Assembly: GCA_002794785.1 (NCBI GenBank)
Contig: NBBA01000022.1
Location: 186,001-250,000, forward strand
Length of the DNA: 64,000 bases
From: Coniferiporia sulphurascens
Taxonomy: Eukaryota > Basidiomycota > Agaricomycetes > Hymenochaetales > Hymenochaetaceae
Direction of reading: 5' to 3'
Shown: one piece after another, positions 33,461 through 45,736 of the stretch
Layout: every line of letters starts with the position of its first letter
Position numbering within the stretch: position 1 is the stretch's first letter
Notes under the pieces: generated by a model
The model's input: only the letters and a program-made list of their open reading frames with translations
Databases searched by the model: none
What the model was told of the DNA's origin: nothing
Translations under genes and position numbers: made by a program

Positions 33461-36400
33461 ATGGCACGCGGAATGTTAAGCTCCCGCCGAGAAAGCCCTA
33501 CCCCGGTTTCAGGGCGCGCCAGCGGGACGTGCGAGTCAAGGGTGGCTACAGGCGTAGCAGAAAAGGCAGCAAAATATCAAGCCCCATCAGTGAAGACGAT
33601 ATCAACGTCCCCGACGACGTCTGGCAGCACCACTAGCAGCCGTGGTCCGACTTCCAAACCCGCGTCATTTCTACTCTGGGCCCGGCTATCAATGTCGCCT
33701 GAACCACCTTCCCGACACAATACATCCCTGGCGAGGGCGGCAGGGAGTGTGGAGGGTTATGTTAGCGAGGGCGGGCGTTCGCGAGGGTATTTGGACTTGA
33801 AACGCAATACAATTCGCGAAGAATCCGACGACGCCAAAGCCCACCAGAATTACGGGCTACGCGCGGAGGAAGGGACGACTGCGGAACGGGAGAGTCTTTT
33901 CCAGACGCCGCTAGCGTCCGCCAAACAGCTATCTGACGAGACGCGGATTTCTATTGACACAGACTGGCGACAGTCTCCGACAAACACGCTGTCTGCAGGC
34001 GCGCATCAACGGCTGTTTTCACCGGCCTCCGAGTCCTCGCTGCTGACACCCACGAGGACGAGGTCGACATACTCCAGCGACCCAGCGAAGCCGCATCGCA
34101 CTCGTCCACCTCGAAACCCAGCACGAGTGAGCGACGGACATCGGGAGATGAGGATTCGACGGCCTTCCACTGCGTCGGGGGTTTTGGAAAGCGGGTACTT
34201 CCGTGATACGACCCCCGGGCCTGCGCATGCCCAGAAGGCATCTCGACAGCCAGGTCCTGATGCCCTTCAGGTACGTTGCGTTTTTCCTATAAGATAGTCA
34301 CATGCAGCGACCGTGTTCCTTATGTCCATCCGATCTCGACGCTCACTCTCGCTCTCGCAGACGACCTTTTCGCGTTTCAAGTCGAAAGCAAAATCACCGT
34401 CGGGGGGAGATAATGCAGACAAGGCACGCTTCTCTACCGCGGACCGGACAATCTTGGCTGAGCTCAAGCATAGTCTGTCCGTTCGTGAGTCGAAATTCGT
34501 CGTCAAGAATGGGAAAAAACACCATCCGTACTCCGGAAAGGAGGTACCATTTCCGAGGAATTACGAGCGGCTGGTCTTAGATCAGTATGTGTTTCCATAA
34601 ATTCTCTTATGTCTAAAGCGCAGACCTTGAACCTGCCTGAAGTGAAGTCTGGGGGACCTTGTTTTACCAACAACTTATAGGGGGCGTTTGTCTTCATTAC
34701 TTCGAAACACCTCCTGCAAAAGTGTGCGCGACTCCTGTACTTATTTGTCCGTTCGGCGTTTTTTCTCATTTGTGTTACCAGTTTAGACCTTGGATGTGGT
34801 ATGGCTCGATTCAATTGGTGTAGATGTACACATGGTGACATTCCTTATAGGGACTGGTTCTTGGATCCTACATACCGCCCGTGTGTGGAAGGTATGCATT
34901 GCGCATGCCACTGTCTTCCAACCCTCATGTACTCACTGCTGATCTTATCCGCGTAAAGCAAACACATTTCGTCGGTGTGTATCTGTAGTGCTCCCGTGTG
35001 CATCCATAGTCTCATAAGCCACTGCCTCGTGTTATAGGCCTCGATATCGTTCCACTGCATCCGGACCTCACGCGCGTGGGCTCGACCGACCTTGCCAACC
35101 GTGTGTCATGGGTCCAGGCGGACTTGTGGGTTCTCCAAGCACGCCTTCACTTGCACAGTGGCCGTTCTAACCGCTCACGCGATCTCCTATTTGTCCAGCC
35201 TGGAGAAATTGCCGTTTCCCGACGATGAATTTGACTTCGTGTATGTTTGCTTAACTGTAACGTTGCCCAAGTGCTGACACAAATGCAGCATGATAAAACG
35301 AATTTCACGTGCGGTCCCAGAAAACAAGGTGCTTCTTCTTCGCTAAAACTAATCAGGATGAACTCACCAAGTATTTATCTGACAGTTTGACGCACTACTC
35401 GAGGTATCATAGGTTTCTTTACTTGGAGATGCGCGATTGTTGAACTCGGATTTTCAGGAGGTCGCGCGAGTAATGAAACCTGGCGGTGCCATCGAGGTAC
35501 GTATGTATCCTGTGCGCCAGGAATCTGCTCCTCACCCTTGACTAGATCATCGAAGAGGATCTGTACTTCCCGGGTAGCGTGTCCGACCCAGTCATACTCG
35601 CATCCAATCCCTCCAGCACCGGCGACGATGGCTCTTTGTCCTCCGTCGACCTCCGACAATCGTCGTCAAGTATCTCTCACCATTCTGGGGAGTCGCATAA
35701 GCAAACAACTTCGTCGCGAACGGCTTTAACGTCGTCTTCCACCCACTCACCCACTGCACAGAGATCGAATTCAATCGACCAGTTTCGAATAAACCTGGAG
35801 CAGACACTGGGTTCTCTAGAGCCCAGCTTGTCGTCGATTGAGTTCGCTATAGGGCGGATTGGGTTGGACAAACCAGGCACGGGATCTAGTCAAAGTATTG
35901 AGGCGCGTCGCTCCGAAGGCGAGCAGTCGAGTGAGGATCAACACTCGAAAACAACACCCCAGCACCTCGACGTGTCGAGTTCTCCGTCTGATTCTACTCA
36001 CTTGTCCCCGTCTCAGACAGGAACGCGCAAACGCAGCCTGTCCAACGCGCGGGTAGGGAAGATACTGGGCGGCCTTGAAGAACCAGCGACGCCTTCGCAA
36101 CCTTCGTATTCACTGTTGCATCGGCAGAAAAGTAAATCCAAACCCCGGGGCAGCGACCCAGTCTCCCGCAGGGACATCCACAAACAAGACTTTGACGCTA
36201 GCCTGCAGGCGGGTCCCAGCCAGGAGTCTTTGGAGAGGCTTGCTGCTGCAGCGCCTGCATCTATGGCCTTGCCCCTCGTCCCTGGCTGGGGCGGTTTCAC
36301 GCTGATCAACATCAGCGGGCCCTCACACGAATCATCGGCAAGCCTTCCGGACGCGGTGAAGGGGAGTGAAGGCGACGGGGATTTCAAGTCTTCGATCAGC

Positions 36401-37819
36401 ACAGGAGAGGAAAAGGCTTATTCGGGTGAAGGTAGCAGCACGAAGGATGAACCGAAGAAGTCTAAAGGGCTTTATCACCCCTCTCAGGGTCAGCCATTAG
36501 ATCCCCGAGACCACTCGCTTCTGGAGAGGATATACCGAGAGATGCACGCCGATAGGTTTATAAATCTGACACCGCTTTCATTGTTGGCAGCTTCACTGGA
36601 TTTGTATTTTTCGCGTGAGTCTACTCGGGTTCACTCTCCTTCCCATTACTCGCTAACGCGCTCGTACTAGGTGTGAAGAGCCATGCCCCGATCTCATTTG
36701 CGTTCCCTCCAAAGCCCCCAAAGCCCGGTCCGCCCGACGGCGCCGACACATGGTCAGACGACGAGGTCGACCCCCTCCTAGGCCTGCCCGACGGCTCCGA
36801 AAGCGAAGATACGTCGATCGTACACTACCAGCACAACGCCATCACACCCGCCAAGCCAGGAAAAAGGCGGCGTAGGTCCTCCTCCCATCGCTCCCTCTCG
36901 CGGGGCGACGACCTAGCGTCGCAGTACGTCCTAGTCGACAAAACGCGTATGCCCGCCGTCCCCACACGCCGTCGCACCAAGACCCGCGTGTATGCCAATT
37001 CCGTGCTCAGTGCCACATCGAGCTCGGAAACAGTCGTGAACCCGGCGCGCAGCACGCAGCCTTCCTCGCTCTTGAGCTCGTTCACCGCGGCGTTCGAGGC
37101 CAACGCGTCAGCACGCGTATTCGCATCCGCAGCGGCTCCCGCGCCTCTGTCACCGTCGTCCCTGCAGCACGCGAAACCGCTAGAGATTGATCTAAAGACC
37201 TTGCACCTGCACCTCGCGACGCGCGTCGCAGAGACGGTAGCATGCGCGGAGGCGATGTGGGAGTGGGTACTCTCGGAGAAGGAGCGGTACGCCGCGGAGC
37301 AGGCACGAGAGGAGGCATTCGGGCGGCGCGCAATACAGCGGCCTGAGGATGCGCAGCTGAAAGCGATCCGGGAGATGACTCGCGCGGACTTTGACGCATG
37401 TCTGTCGCGGTTCGAGATGTACGTGGCCTCCCCTTCTTCTCTTCTTCTTTCTTATACTTCTTTCCCGCGCTATCTTTTCGAACCCCCTCTCGCGCATTCC
37501 GCACAGGGACATGCACGATAATATCGCGCTCGACCACGCGCTGGAGAAGTATCTGGGCATGAAGCCTAGCTTCGCTCCGGGTCGAAGTGCAGAGCGGAAG
37601 AGCTTCAACGCCGCCTGTGCCGCATGGGACGCGGACCACGCTCTCACCCAGGCGGGCGCAGCAGTCGAGCCCTTTCCCGGTCGGATTGTGGGCGGGCGAA
37701 CGCGAACGCAGTCCGATGCAGGCAGGGACGATAAAGGCGCCGTCTCCCTCGACCCGTATGAGAACCAAGTACGGCTCAGCCGGTCCATCCGCATCTTCAT
37801 GGCTTCGAAGGCCAGATGA
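33461..37819 (+). CDS. Long protein with a SAM-dependent methyltransferase domain
   Basis: A multi-exon gene for a protein of roughly 1,150 residues. ATG 33461 (MARGMLSSRRESPTPVSGRA) opens about 270 disordered Ser/Pro/Arg-rich residues. The class I methyltransferase core follows at about 34380-35570: YSGKEVPFPRNYERLVLDQ, FETPPAKVLDLGCGTGSWIL (motif I, pieced together over three exons), THFVGLDIVPLHPDL, RVSWVQADL, LEKLPFPDDEFDFV, RISRAVPENK and VARVMKPGGAIEIIEEDLYF. Then comes a Ser-rich insertion of about 290 residues (35579-36450). A helical region follows (LLERIYREMHADRFINLTPL, LHLHLATRVAETVACAEAMW, DMHDNIALDHALEKYLGMKP), ending RSIRIFMASKAR. The core suggests methyl transfer; substrate is unknown. 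No known name. Confidence 0.82.
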
Positions 37820-39044
37820 AGCGCAGCCTCGTCTTAATGCACCCGCGCTGTCTAGGCCCTGCAGGTGTTCTATATCACCCGGTCCCTGGCGAAGGGACCA
37901 GCCCTTTACCCCTTGGACTTTTGGAAGCGGCCCTCATTTATCACCTAGCATAGATACATAAAACCCTCGCCCAGTTACCCACACCTAGTAAATGCACCGT
38001 TTCGTAGTATACATCCCATTACCCTAATGCGATACTCCCACCCACACTCACCTTCTCCCGCTACCACGAAACCATCCTTCCCCGCATCCCACAACCCCGC
38101 ACGCATCGCTCCCCCCATAACCCCTATTAGGAGGTTTCCGTTCCGGGCCATTATGTACGTATCACAGCCATCTCAGGACAGAAGACAACGAACGCAGCAG
38201 AACCGAGCCTAGGCAAATAGGAAAGTTAGGCTTTTAGCTTTGTCGTGCGGTCACGGACTCACCGAGCCCCGGAGTCGAAAAGGGGAAATCGGACGAGAGA
38301 GGACGGATGGGGGAGGAGGCGTTGATGATTGCCTACTAACGCTGTATGCAGTGGCGAACGAATATGGCTCGGATGCTATGCGATGCCCATAGAGGGCAAA
38401 GCGTACGGGATGGCCCAACGGGGCAACACCAGCTGCTTTCGATTAATCTGCCTGATATGTCAACCATGTCTCCCCTCGCCGTCTTCCCTTTTACGGTGTA
38501 CCCGCCGCGCATACATGTGCATGACGCAAAAGTAGCCTACCCGATCTCTTGTACAAGTATGTACGTGTGTATGCTAGTAGATAATCTAACGATCTCACCA
38601 ACGTACTCGGGAACGCTCTACTAGTTTATTCACACGTACGAACGTCATGAGACAGGTCATATATACAGGGAGCAAGCAATACACGTGAGACAATCGCGAC
38701 GCGGACGAAGAACGAAACAAAGAGAAAGAAAGGGGGGAAAACGAACAGCGTAGACGAGATAACAAAGAACAGACGAGCGTTCATTATTTTACTTTCGTCC
38801 ATTCGAGTACAGCTTCAAAGACGACTGAGAAAGTGGGGAGGGGAGGAACGCTTCGACATAGAGCATAACAGGGGAATAGAGGGAAAGAGATAGAAGAGAA
38901 ACGCTCGAGAGAGTAAGGGATGCAGAAGAGAGCTTAAAGGACTCCTCTTCAACAGAAGCACATACGAAAAATATACTGCATATCCGCACCAGCCAACCGG
39001 GCACACGACCCCTTCATCATTTATCTTATGCTACGCCTGTCCGT
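37820..39044. other. Convergent intergenic region, no gene seen
   Basis: Shared 3' flank of the methyltransferase gene (+) and the MADS-box gene (-). It holds a purine-rich stretch near 38690-38760. No open frame shows coding character. Confidence 0.45.
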
Positions 39045-40251
39045 TCACCTCCTGCCATACGGGCCGCCAGGGGGTCCGCCCTGCGACGGCGGCGGAACCC
39101 AAGCTCCGGCCATTCCAGGCGGTGCATAGTACGCGCCTGGTGGTGCGCCCATCATCGGATGGTACATCTGTCCAGGCGGCGGGCCACCCTGGCCCTCCGG
39201 TTGTCCAGGCGCTGGTCCGCCCGGCTGCGAGTACGCGCCCATAGGCATACCCGGCGCACCTGGAGCTTGAGGCGCCGCGCCGGGCTGCATGTTCAGGTGC
39301 GGGCCGGGCGAGGTCGGGCTGCGCCCGCTTCCACCGGCATTCTTGGACGTGGACGTGCGCCGGCGCGGGCCGCCGCGCTTGTCGCCCTCTGCATCAACGT
39401 CCTCATGGCCACGGTCGCCGTCTCCATCGTCCTCCGCACCGGGTGCGCCCTGACCACCGGGTGAGCCGCCAATAGCGAGTCCCCCGGGGACATTACGTGC
39501 GCCACCGAGGTTGGGCATGCCTGGCATCTGAGCTTGGTTCTGATTCGGGCTGTTGGGACTGCCGGCCTGCGCTTGCTGCGACTGAATCTGCTGGGGGGCA
39601 GAGCGTCCTAGTGGTGGACCGACGGGCATATTGGAAGGGAGCGCGCCATGGGGCGCATTGAGACAGGCCTGGATGAGGTTCTTGCCCTCGGGCTGCGTGA
39701 CGAGCGGCTGGAGCTTGGCGGTGGTGAAGGTGTAGACGAGACCGGTCTCGGAGACGACGAGGAGGAGGACCTGGGTGCCCGTGAGCGTCGAGAGCTCGTA
39801 GGCCTTCTTCATGATGCCTGTTCATGGTTGTGTTGTGGTCAGCGCATATTTTCACACGGTCGAGTAGGAGACGGAAAAAAACAAGAGAAAATAAAATATC
39901 GAGGACGCGAGCGGGCGACGCGTCGGCGACGATGTCGAAAGAGGCAGGCGTCGCAGCCAAAAGCAGCATAGAGAGAGCGCACTCACCAGCCTTCCTCTTC
40001 GAGAACGTTATGTGGCGCCTACTCTTGTCCTGGATGAACTCGATTTTAATTTTGCGACGGCCGGCTTTCTTATCGGAGACCTTTCCACTCTCCTCTTCGT
40101 CCTCGTCGCCGCCCGACTCGGCAGCATCGTTGTCGGCAATGAAGCCGTCATCGGCAGGGGGCTGAGCGGAAGCGGAGGCGTCTTGGGACTGCATAGTTGC
40201 GCGGGTACGTTTGCGAGTGTTAGGAGTGGCGCCTTGGGCGTCGGTGGACAT
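39045..40251 (-). CDS. MADS-box transcription factor, SRF/Mcm1 type
   Basis: Nuclear DNA-binding factor, 345 residues from two exons (39987-40251 and 39045-39817). An acidic N-terminus (GGDEDEEESGKVSDKK) precedes the SRF-type MADS box: GRRKIKIEFIQDKSRRHITF, SKRKAG, then across the intron IMKKAYELSTLTGTQVLLLV and SETGLVYTFTTAKLQPLV. The intron falls inside the MADS box, between KAG and IMKK. The C-terminal 220 residues are rich in Gln, Gly and Pro (PPGQMYHPMMGAPPGAYYAP), a likely activation region. The frame upstream of ATG 40251 stays open to 40587, so a longer N-terminus is possible, but the acidic MSTDAQG start is the usual length. Mcm1-like factors work with cell-type partners, including pheromone-responsive genes in yeasts. 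Confidence 0.93.
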
Positions 40252-41629
40252 GTGCCGGGGGACGTTCTGCGCGGGGAGCGCGTGTGGTGACGACTCGAAG
40301 GGCGTCGAGGCGTCGGGGGACGGGGCGGGACTGGCTGAGGGGACGAGTGGCTCGCGCGTGCCGAGGACGACTTTGGGAGGAGGACTGGCCGGAAAGGGGA
40401 GTAGCTGGAGTTGGAAGGTCGGTCGAGCACGACTCTTTTGAGACGTCTTCAATAAAAATAAATTTATCCCTCTTTCCTTTTCCGCTCGTCGCCTGCACAC
40501 AGGGTCGGCCCTAAAGAAGCACGCTGACAAACATACACCGCATATCGCCGTCCAATCGCATGCCCCCGGCTGCCCACTTGGCATCACGCGCTCCCAATTC
40601 GGTGCCTATCCGCTCCCACGGCGCCCATTCCGGTGTGACGGCATCGCCCCTGCACCCAATAAGGCTTTTTCCTCTTGCGGATTCCCTGACGAAAGCGGCA
40701 AGTGTCCAGCAGACGGTAAACGGAGAAAAGAGGGGGAAATGAAAGGCAGGCAAGGCGGCGCGAGCTTGGGGCCAACACCCGAGGCAGTAGCTGGGCTGGG
40801 AGCAGCCTCGACCTCACGCTTCCATGCGCATCCCCCCTTCCTTCTTTCTGCGGATCTCGCCGATGATGTATAAGGTTCGGGCGCCAGCCGGCAAGGCGGC
40901 CGATGTCCGCCCTCGTTGGCAATTTGCGTTGCTACGGAGTGACGGGCGCGTAATTCGTGACTCATCTGGGATCTCGTCCGACTCCCACAGACGAGGGGGA
41001 TGCAGCGAGCAAGGGGATCGGACAGACCCGCAGACACCGGGTAGCGCCGGGGGCTGGAGGATTGGACGCGCATGACCGTGCACACCGATAAGGCTCTGGA
41101 GCCAGATAGGGCTTGGGGATGCTGCGGAAGGAAGGAGGCCTTCCTATTTCCGCAAGAGCGGCACGTGGGCCGACACGTTCTGCCAGCTAACCGGTGGCTG
41201 AGACCTCGCCCCGGGCGTTCCCACACACGCCCCCCACTTCCACCGGCACATCCCCCGTGCCGAAGCGTCCTTCTCGGCACCGCCTTCCATCCCTGGCGTC
41301 GGACTTTCCTTCCGAGACCGGTGCTGCCTACGTAATACCGGTTGCAGGCCCTCTACGTCCGGAAAAGGGGTGATGGATTGCTCCCGCCTGGCTTCCGAGA
41401 ACTCCTCCCTATATTAACGAACCATCTGCGTCGCTCTAGCCCGCGCACTCCATAAACCAAGAATTTACATTATCTTCTAGATACATCATGCGAGTACGAC
41501 ACGCTACCGGGCTGCTCACACCTAGAATTACATGCCCGACACAAAATGCAAAAAATGCAGTCATCAAGCCCTCTTGCCGTAATGCACGAAACGATCCAAG
41601 CTTGACAAATAAAAAGGAAACGAACGCAT
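40252..41629. other. Upstream region of the MADS-box gene, no gene seen
   Basis: About 1.4 kb, GC-rich, between the MADS-box start and the 3' end of the zinc-finger gene; both are on the minus strand. Open frames here are GC-driven and lack motifs. Confidence 0.45.
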
Positions 41630-44600
41630 CTAAAACGAATCTTTGGCCTTCTTAGGGCTCGCGATCTTTTTTAGAACTTTCTGAAGGCCATAGGCCTTCA
41701 GGTGGCGCATCATGGCGCTCTTCACCTCCACCTCGCTCTCTCTCCACTCCGCGAGTCTACTGGAAAGCTCTCGGCGCGCCGCGCAAGCTAATTTGCCATA
41801 GCCCCGGCGCGCACAATAACCGAGTAGATATTGCTGTATATTCAGTCTTCAGCGTCCCACCCCCACGAGAGCCGCAATAGCCTCGGCCACGGTTGCCTCC
41901 AGTGAGCAAGGTGTTGCTGGTGTTTCTGTGCCTTGAACCGAAGTCTTGCTAATAGCGGCTTTCTTCTGGCGCGCTTGCAGAAGCTGATCCACGACTTCGG
42001 ATTCGTCATATGTTTGAAGAATGTCGGGCATCGTTTCGATTAGATATCGAGCGGTCTCATGATCTAATGCAACAAGCACGGTACATTCGGCGAGACGACG
42101 AAAAATCGAGTGGTGAGTAAACCAATGATAGATCCGAAAAGGGAGCGTACCATCGGGTTCAAGGTCGCCCAAATGGACATCTGCACAAGTCTGATCTCGA
42201 CACATCCCGCCACCGGGCACCTCATACTGGCAGATTCGGCGATCAAGGTCGCCTCCTACCTCGCGCAGTATAACAGCTACCCTTAGTGGACGAAGGTCCG
42301 GGATCGCCGTCTTTTGAGTCGCATCCACTACCTCAACTGCAGAAGACAAGGCCGAGGGTAGAGATGAAAAAGAAACGCTGGAAAGTGAGTGTGCTTCTGA
42401 GGCAAGGTCTGCGACAACCCGTGAGCGGGATCGCAGGAGAGGATAGGAATGGAAAGGGGAACTATAATCAGTGAACATTGACAGGCCTGAGGACCTTGCG
42501 TCTATGTCCTAAATTGAAAATTTCAAACCCCAAAGCTGTAAGTAACAAGGAGGTTGCACAGCAATTTGATCTTCAGAGAACGTACATTGGCCGATGACGT
42601 ATGGAAGTTGACGTCTACCGGCGTCGCAGCAACATCCTCTTCCAAAATCGTCTGATCTTGTACTGCCGAAAGTCCCTGTTGGGGCAAAAAGGTGAACGGA
42701 AAGGAAACAAAATCACCAACCGGAATAACGGAGCGAAACGGTGGCGCGTAGTACGTTGAAAAGAAATCCGAAAACAAAGAACCTCAGTCAGGATTGAGCC
42801 TAAATTGACCCGAACTTGGGGAAAAGAATAAGGAACGACTATCTTGCCACATGTTCTTCTTTTGCTTCAGCCGTAAGCACTATACGAGGTATTTAGTTGA
42901 TAGAGATGATATATACGCATTTAAGATGTGAACTCGCCACGTTCACCAGTATCATTGTGCTCGACGACGCTTTTTTTGATGTCTAGATAAGAATTCGACT
43001 TAGCCAACAGAGAGCTGAATGAAAAATCAATTGATATGACCAATGGGCGTTGACGATGACGAATCGCTTATCAGTCCTGCCCAAAAGTTTCAGGAAGTTA
43101 CTGGTCCGTTAGAAAAACAATCACAACATACCGGGCTCCGTCAAATCCTGCATCACAGCATCCTCATCTGCTTGTTCGCAACTAGACTCGGATTCGGTCC
43201 ACGTATGTGCCACTCTGCCGGTACTATCCGAGACGGCAGAAGCAGGCTCTGGCGCACCGTCAGCATCCTCGACTTTCATAGCGATAACCGGCTCAGTCGA
43301 TGTCGTCAGTGTTCCTTCTGCTCGAGCAGCAATGCAACCAGAGGACGGCGGAGGTGATCCTCCAGGCGTCCGTGTTTTCTGTATTATGGTCCGTTGAGTC
43401 TTAGGGAGCCTCTAAACCAACGACGCCAATGAAACAAGGGTCGACAAAGAGACTTACCTCAGCAAGCTTTCTTAAGCGCACCGACTCTCTCCGCGCTATG
43501 AGCTCCCTCATACGTTTAATCTCCCTCTCTTTCTCCATCAACGTTTCCGGCGTTGGCAAGCTCGGTGATGCCGGCTTCGCAGGTATGTTATTGATGCGAC
43601 TAGGCGGACGGCTAGGCTCAAGATGCGAACTGAACGTGCTGAAGTTTGATCGTAACCCGTCTTGATTCGAGGAACTTGACGCGTTAGCAAGGCCTTCTTC
43701 ATCATGTCCCCTTCCGCCAGGCTCCTCCTCTTCGCTATCACTTACATCAATGACGCACCGTCGCGATTTGTTGGCGCCCAATCCCGCAAAACTCTCCATT
43801 TTGCGACGCATATAAGGGGGATGAACCGCTGGCGGATACGTTGTTGAACGCGTAATAGTAGGCATATTTTGATCCAAATCAACGAAATCCATGGCCACAG
43901 GTCGCTTCGTTCCGCGCTTGTTGTGCGCCGTATTGGTAGGTGGAATTAAACCATTAGGGATCATCACATGATCAGTGTCTGCTGATACAGCTGGTGTCGG
44001 GGTTGACCGCAGCGATGGAACATTTCCTCCGTTTAATCGCGTTTCCATAATGCTTGAGCTTTCTCCTGCTGATACTACGTTCTGTGGCGAAGGGGGTCTT
44101 GCTGGAAGGGGATTCACAGAGTCGAGATAGTGCTGGCGTCGATGCGATCCTAAACCTGGAATGTCGTCAGTATCGACATCCATAGTATCTGTGGATACTG
44201 GCGAATCTAGGACGGGGAGAATGCCAAGAGCAACCCCACCACTAAGAGCCCTCAGCCTGGAAGGCAGAGTAGGAGCAGATAACGGTGCGGTATCACCAAG
44301 CATGCTATTTAAAAAATCGTCCACCGCCTCCGTAGGAGCAACAGATACGGACGTGCCAAAGTTCGCAGATGTGTTAGCAACAGCCGAGTGAACCGTCTGT
44401 GACGGAGCGACTCCCTGCTCGCCATTCACAGCTGGAACAACCTTCTTCTTACGCGATGCAAGAACGGCCTTGCGTGCCTGGAGCTCTTGTCTTCTCTGAG
44501 CCTCCATATCGCTCAGATTGTGACTGTTAACACTATTCTTGATCATATCTGTGTTTGCAGATGCCACCGGCGATGCTGGTACTCCTGTGTAACCCCCAGG

Positions 44601-45633
44601 TTTCACTGGCAGTGGATGGCCGATAGACTGCCTTCGAATAGGCACTAGTGATCTTTTAGCTCAATGTAGGACAGTTGGAAATAACATAAAATTATTCGTA
44701 CCCGACTGTGATTGTTGCGCACTATTGACAACCGTTAAATCGGGAGGAAACGGTGAAAGGCCGCTAATGTCAAGATTCCTCGGTAGCCTCAGATTAAGTT
44801 CTGTAAATGTATAAAATATCGCCTCCCTAGTCAACCCGCAATCAACAAGATACTCAGGAGAAACACCCCAGCCAAGAAGGTCAAGGACAAGTTCCTTGAC
44901 CAAATTGAACTGGTCCATGCTCACTAAAGATAATCAACATTACAATTTGTTACAATTAAGCGTTTGACGTACTTTTCAATCCCGGACGAACGTGGTCCTC
45001 ATCTGGCACCCAGTTATTCCATTGATCCCGCACAACAGGTAACCCCTGTTCCCTGAAAGCAGACTGTGGAGATGGTTGACTAATAGCAGTAGGTGCTAAA
45101 GTTGATACTGCTGATGTCGGTTGCGGCGAACCGGATTTTTGAGACATGAATTCAGAGAATGTTCTAGCGCCGTTAATAGGAGTGTCTGTAGCAGGACCAG
45201 CAGTGTCTTGCATATCCTCGTCACTGATCTCGCCCTCCTCTCTGAGTTCCGCGTCCACGATGTTCTGTTTTGCACCCTCGTTAATAGATGTATCTACTCT
45301 GGCTTTAGTGAGCGCTTTGGGGGTATCTTGAGTTTCCTCACTTCCATAGTCGAGTAAATCAACGTCGGAAAGGGCAGTGGCAGGTCGGCCGGCGATAGGT
45401 TTGTCGGATATAATTTGTGAGGCCGAAGGCTCTTTCCGACGTTTCGATCGCATCGTCGACAACGCAAGAGCACGCAGTGAAGAGACAGCATCAACGACCG
45501 AGTCTGAAGCAAGCGATGGCTGCGTAGATGACGAAGCGGGTGCTGATATCGACTCATCGGATGTATTCGTTGCCGCCTGGCCTGCAGGGTGAGCAGCCAT
45601 AATGTCCTGGGCCATAGTTTGGATAGCCAACAT
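41630..45633 (-). CDS. Red1-like protein with C-x9-C-x4-C-x3-H zinc finger
   Basis: A large, mostly disordered nuclear-type protein. ATG 45633 gives MLAIQTMAQDIMAAHPAGQA; further exons at about 44956-45633, 44661-44924, 43401-44645, 43100-43380 and 42523-42777. Visible parts: LREEGEISDEDMQD, a helical segment DQFNLVKELVLDLLGWGVSP, a coiled-coil stretch (MEKEREIKRMRELIARRESV), acidic patch DVSDSEEEEPGG, and the zinc finger ICQYEVPGGGMCRDQTCADV followed by HLGDLEPDG. This finger type is known from Red1/ZFC3H1, nuclear RNA-surveillance proteins. The frame stops at TGA 41849, but the same frame stays open for 67 more codons to 41630. A 57-nt intron (41834-41890) would join them, so I extend the gene; 41849 is the alternative end. 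Confidence 0.78.
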
Positions 45634-45736
45634 AAAGCTTAAAGCCGGATGGCTTGAGAATAATAACGCGGGGACAGCGGACTGCGGCCGGTGCCAGTGG
45701 TGAGAGGGTAGCAATTGTCGTGGTGTAGAAGACGAG
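45634..45736. promoter_or_regulatory. Compact divergent promoter
   Basis: The Red1-like gene (-) and the bHLH gene (+) start back to back. Their start codons are about 100 nt apart if the long bHLH start is used, or about 280 nt if the ATG at 45911 is used. No TATA box is obvious. Confidence 0.45.

Noticed and set aside
37082..37800. Long minus-strand frames of 200-228 codons
   Set aside because: They are antisense to the GC-rich methyltransferase exons (MKSHAPISFAF onward), show biased composition only, and have no motif.
40252..40587. N-terminal extension of the MADS-box protein
   Set aside because: The frame is open upstream of ATG 40251, but the added sequence is GC-biased, includes low-complexity Pro/Ser, and the start MSTDAQG matches the usual acidic leader length; kept only as an alternative.
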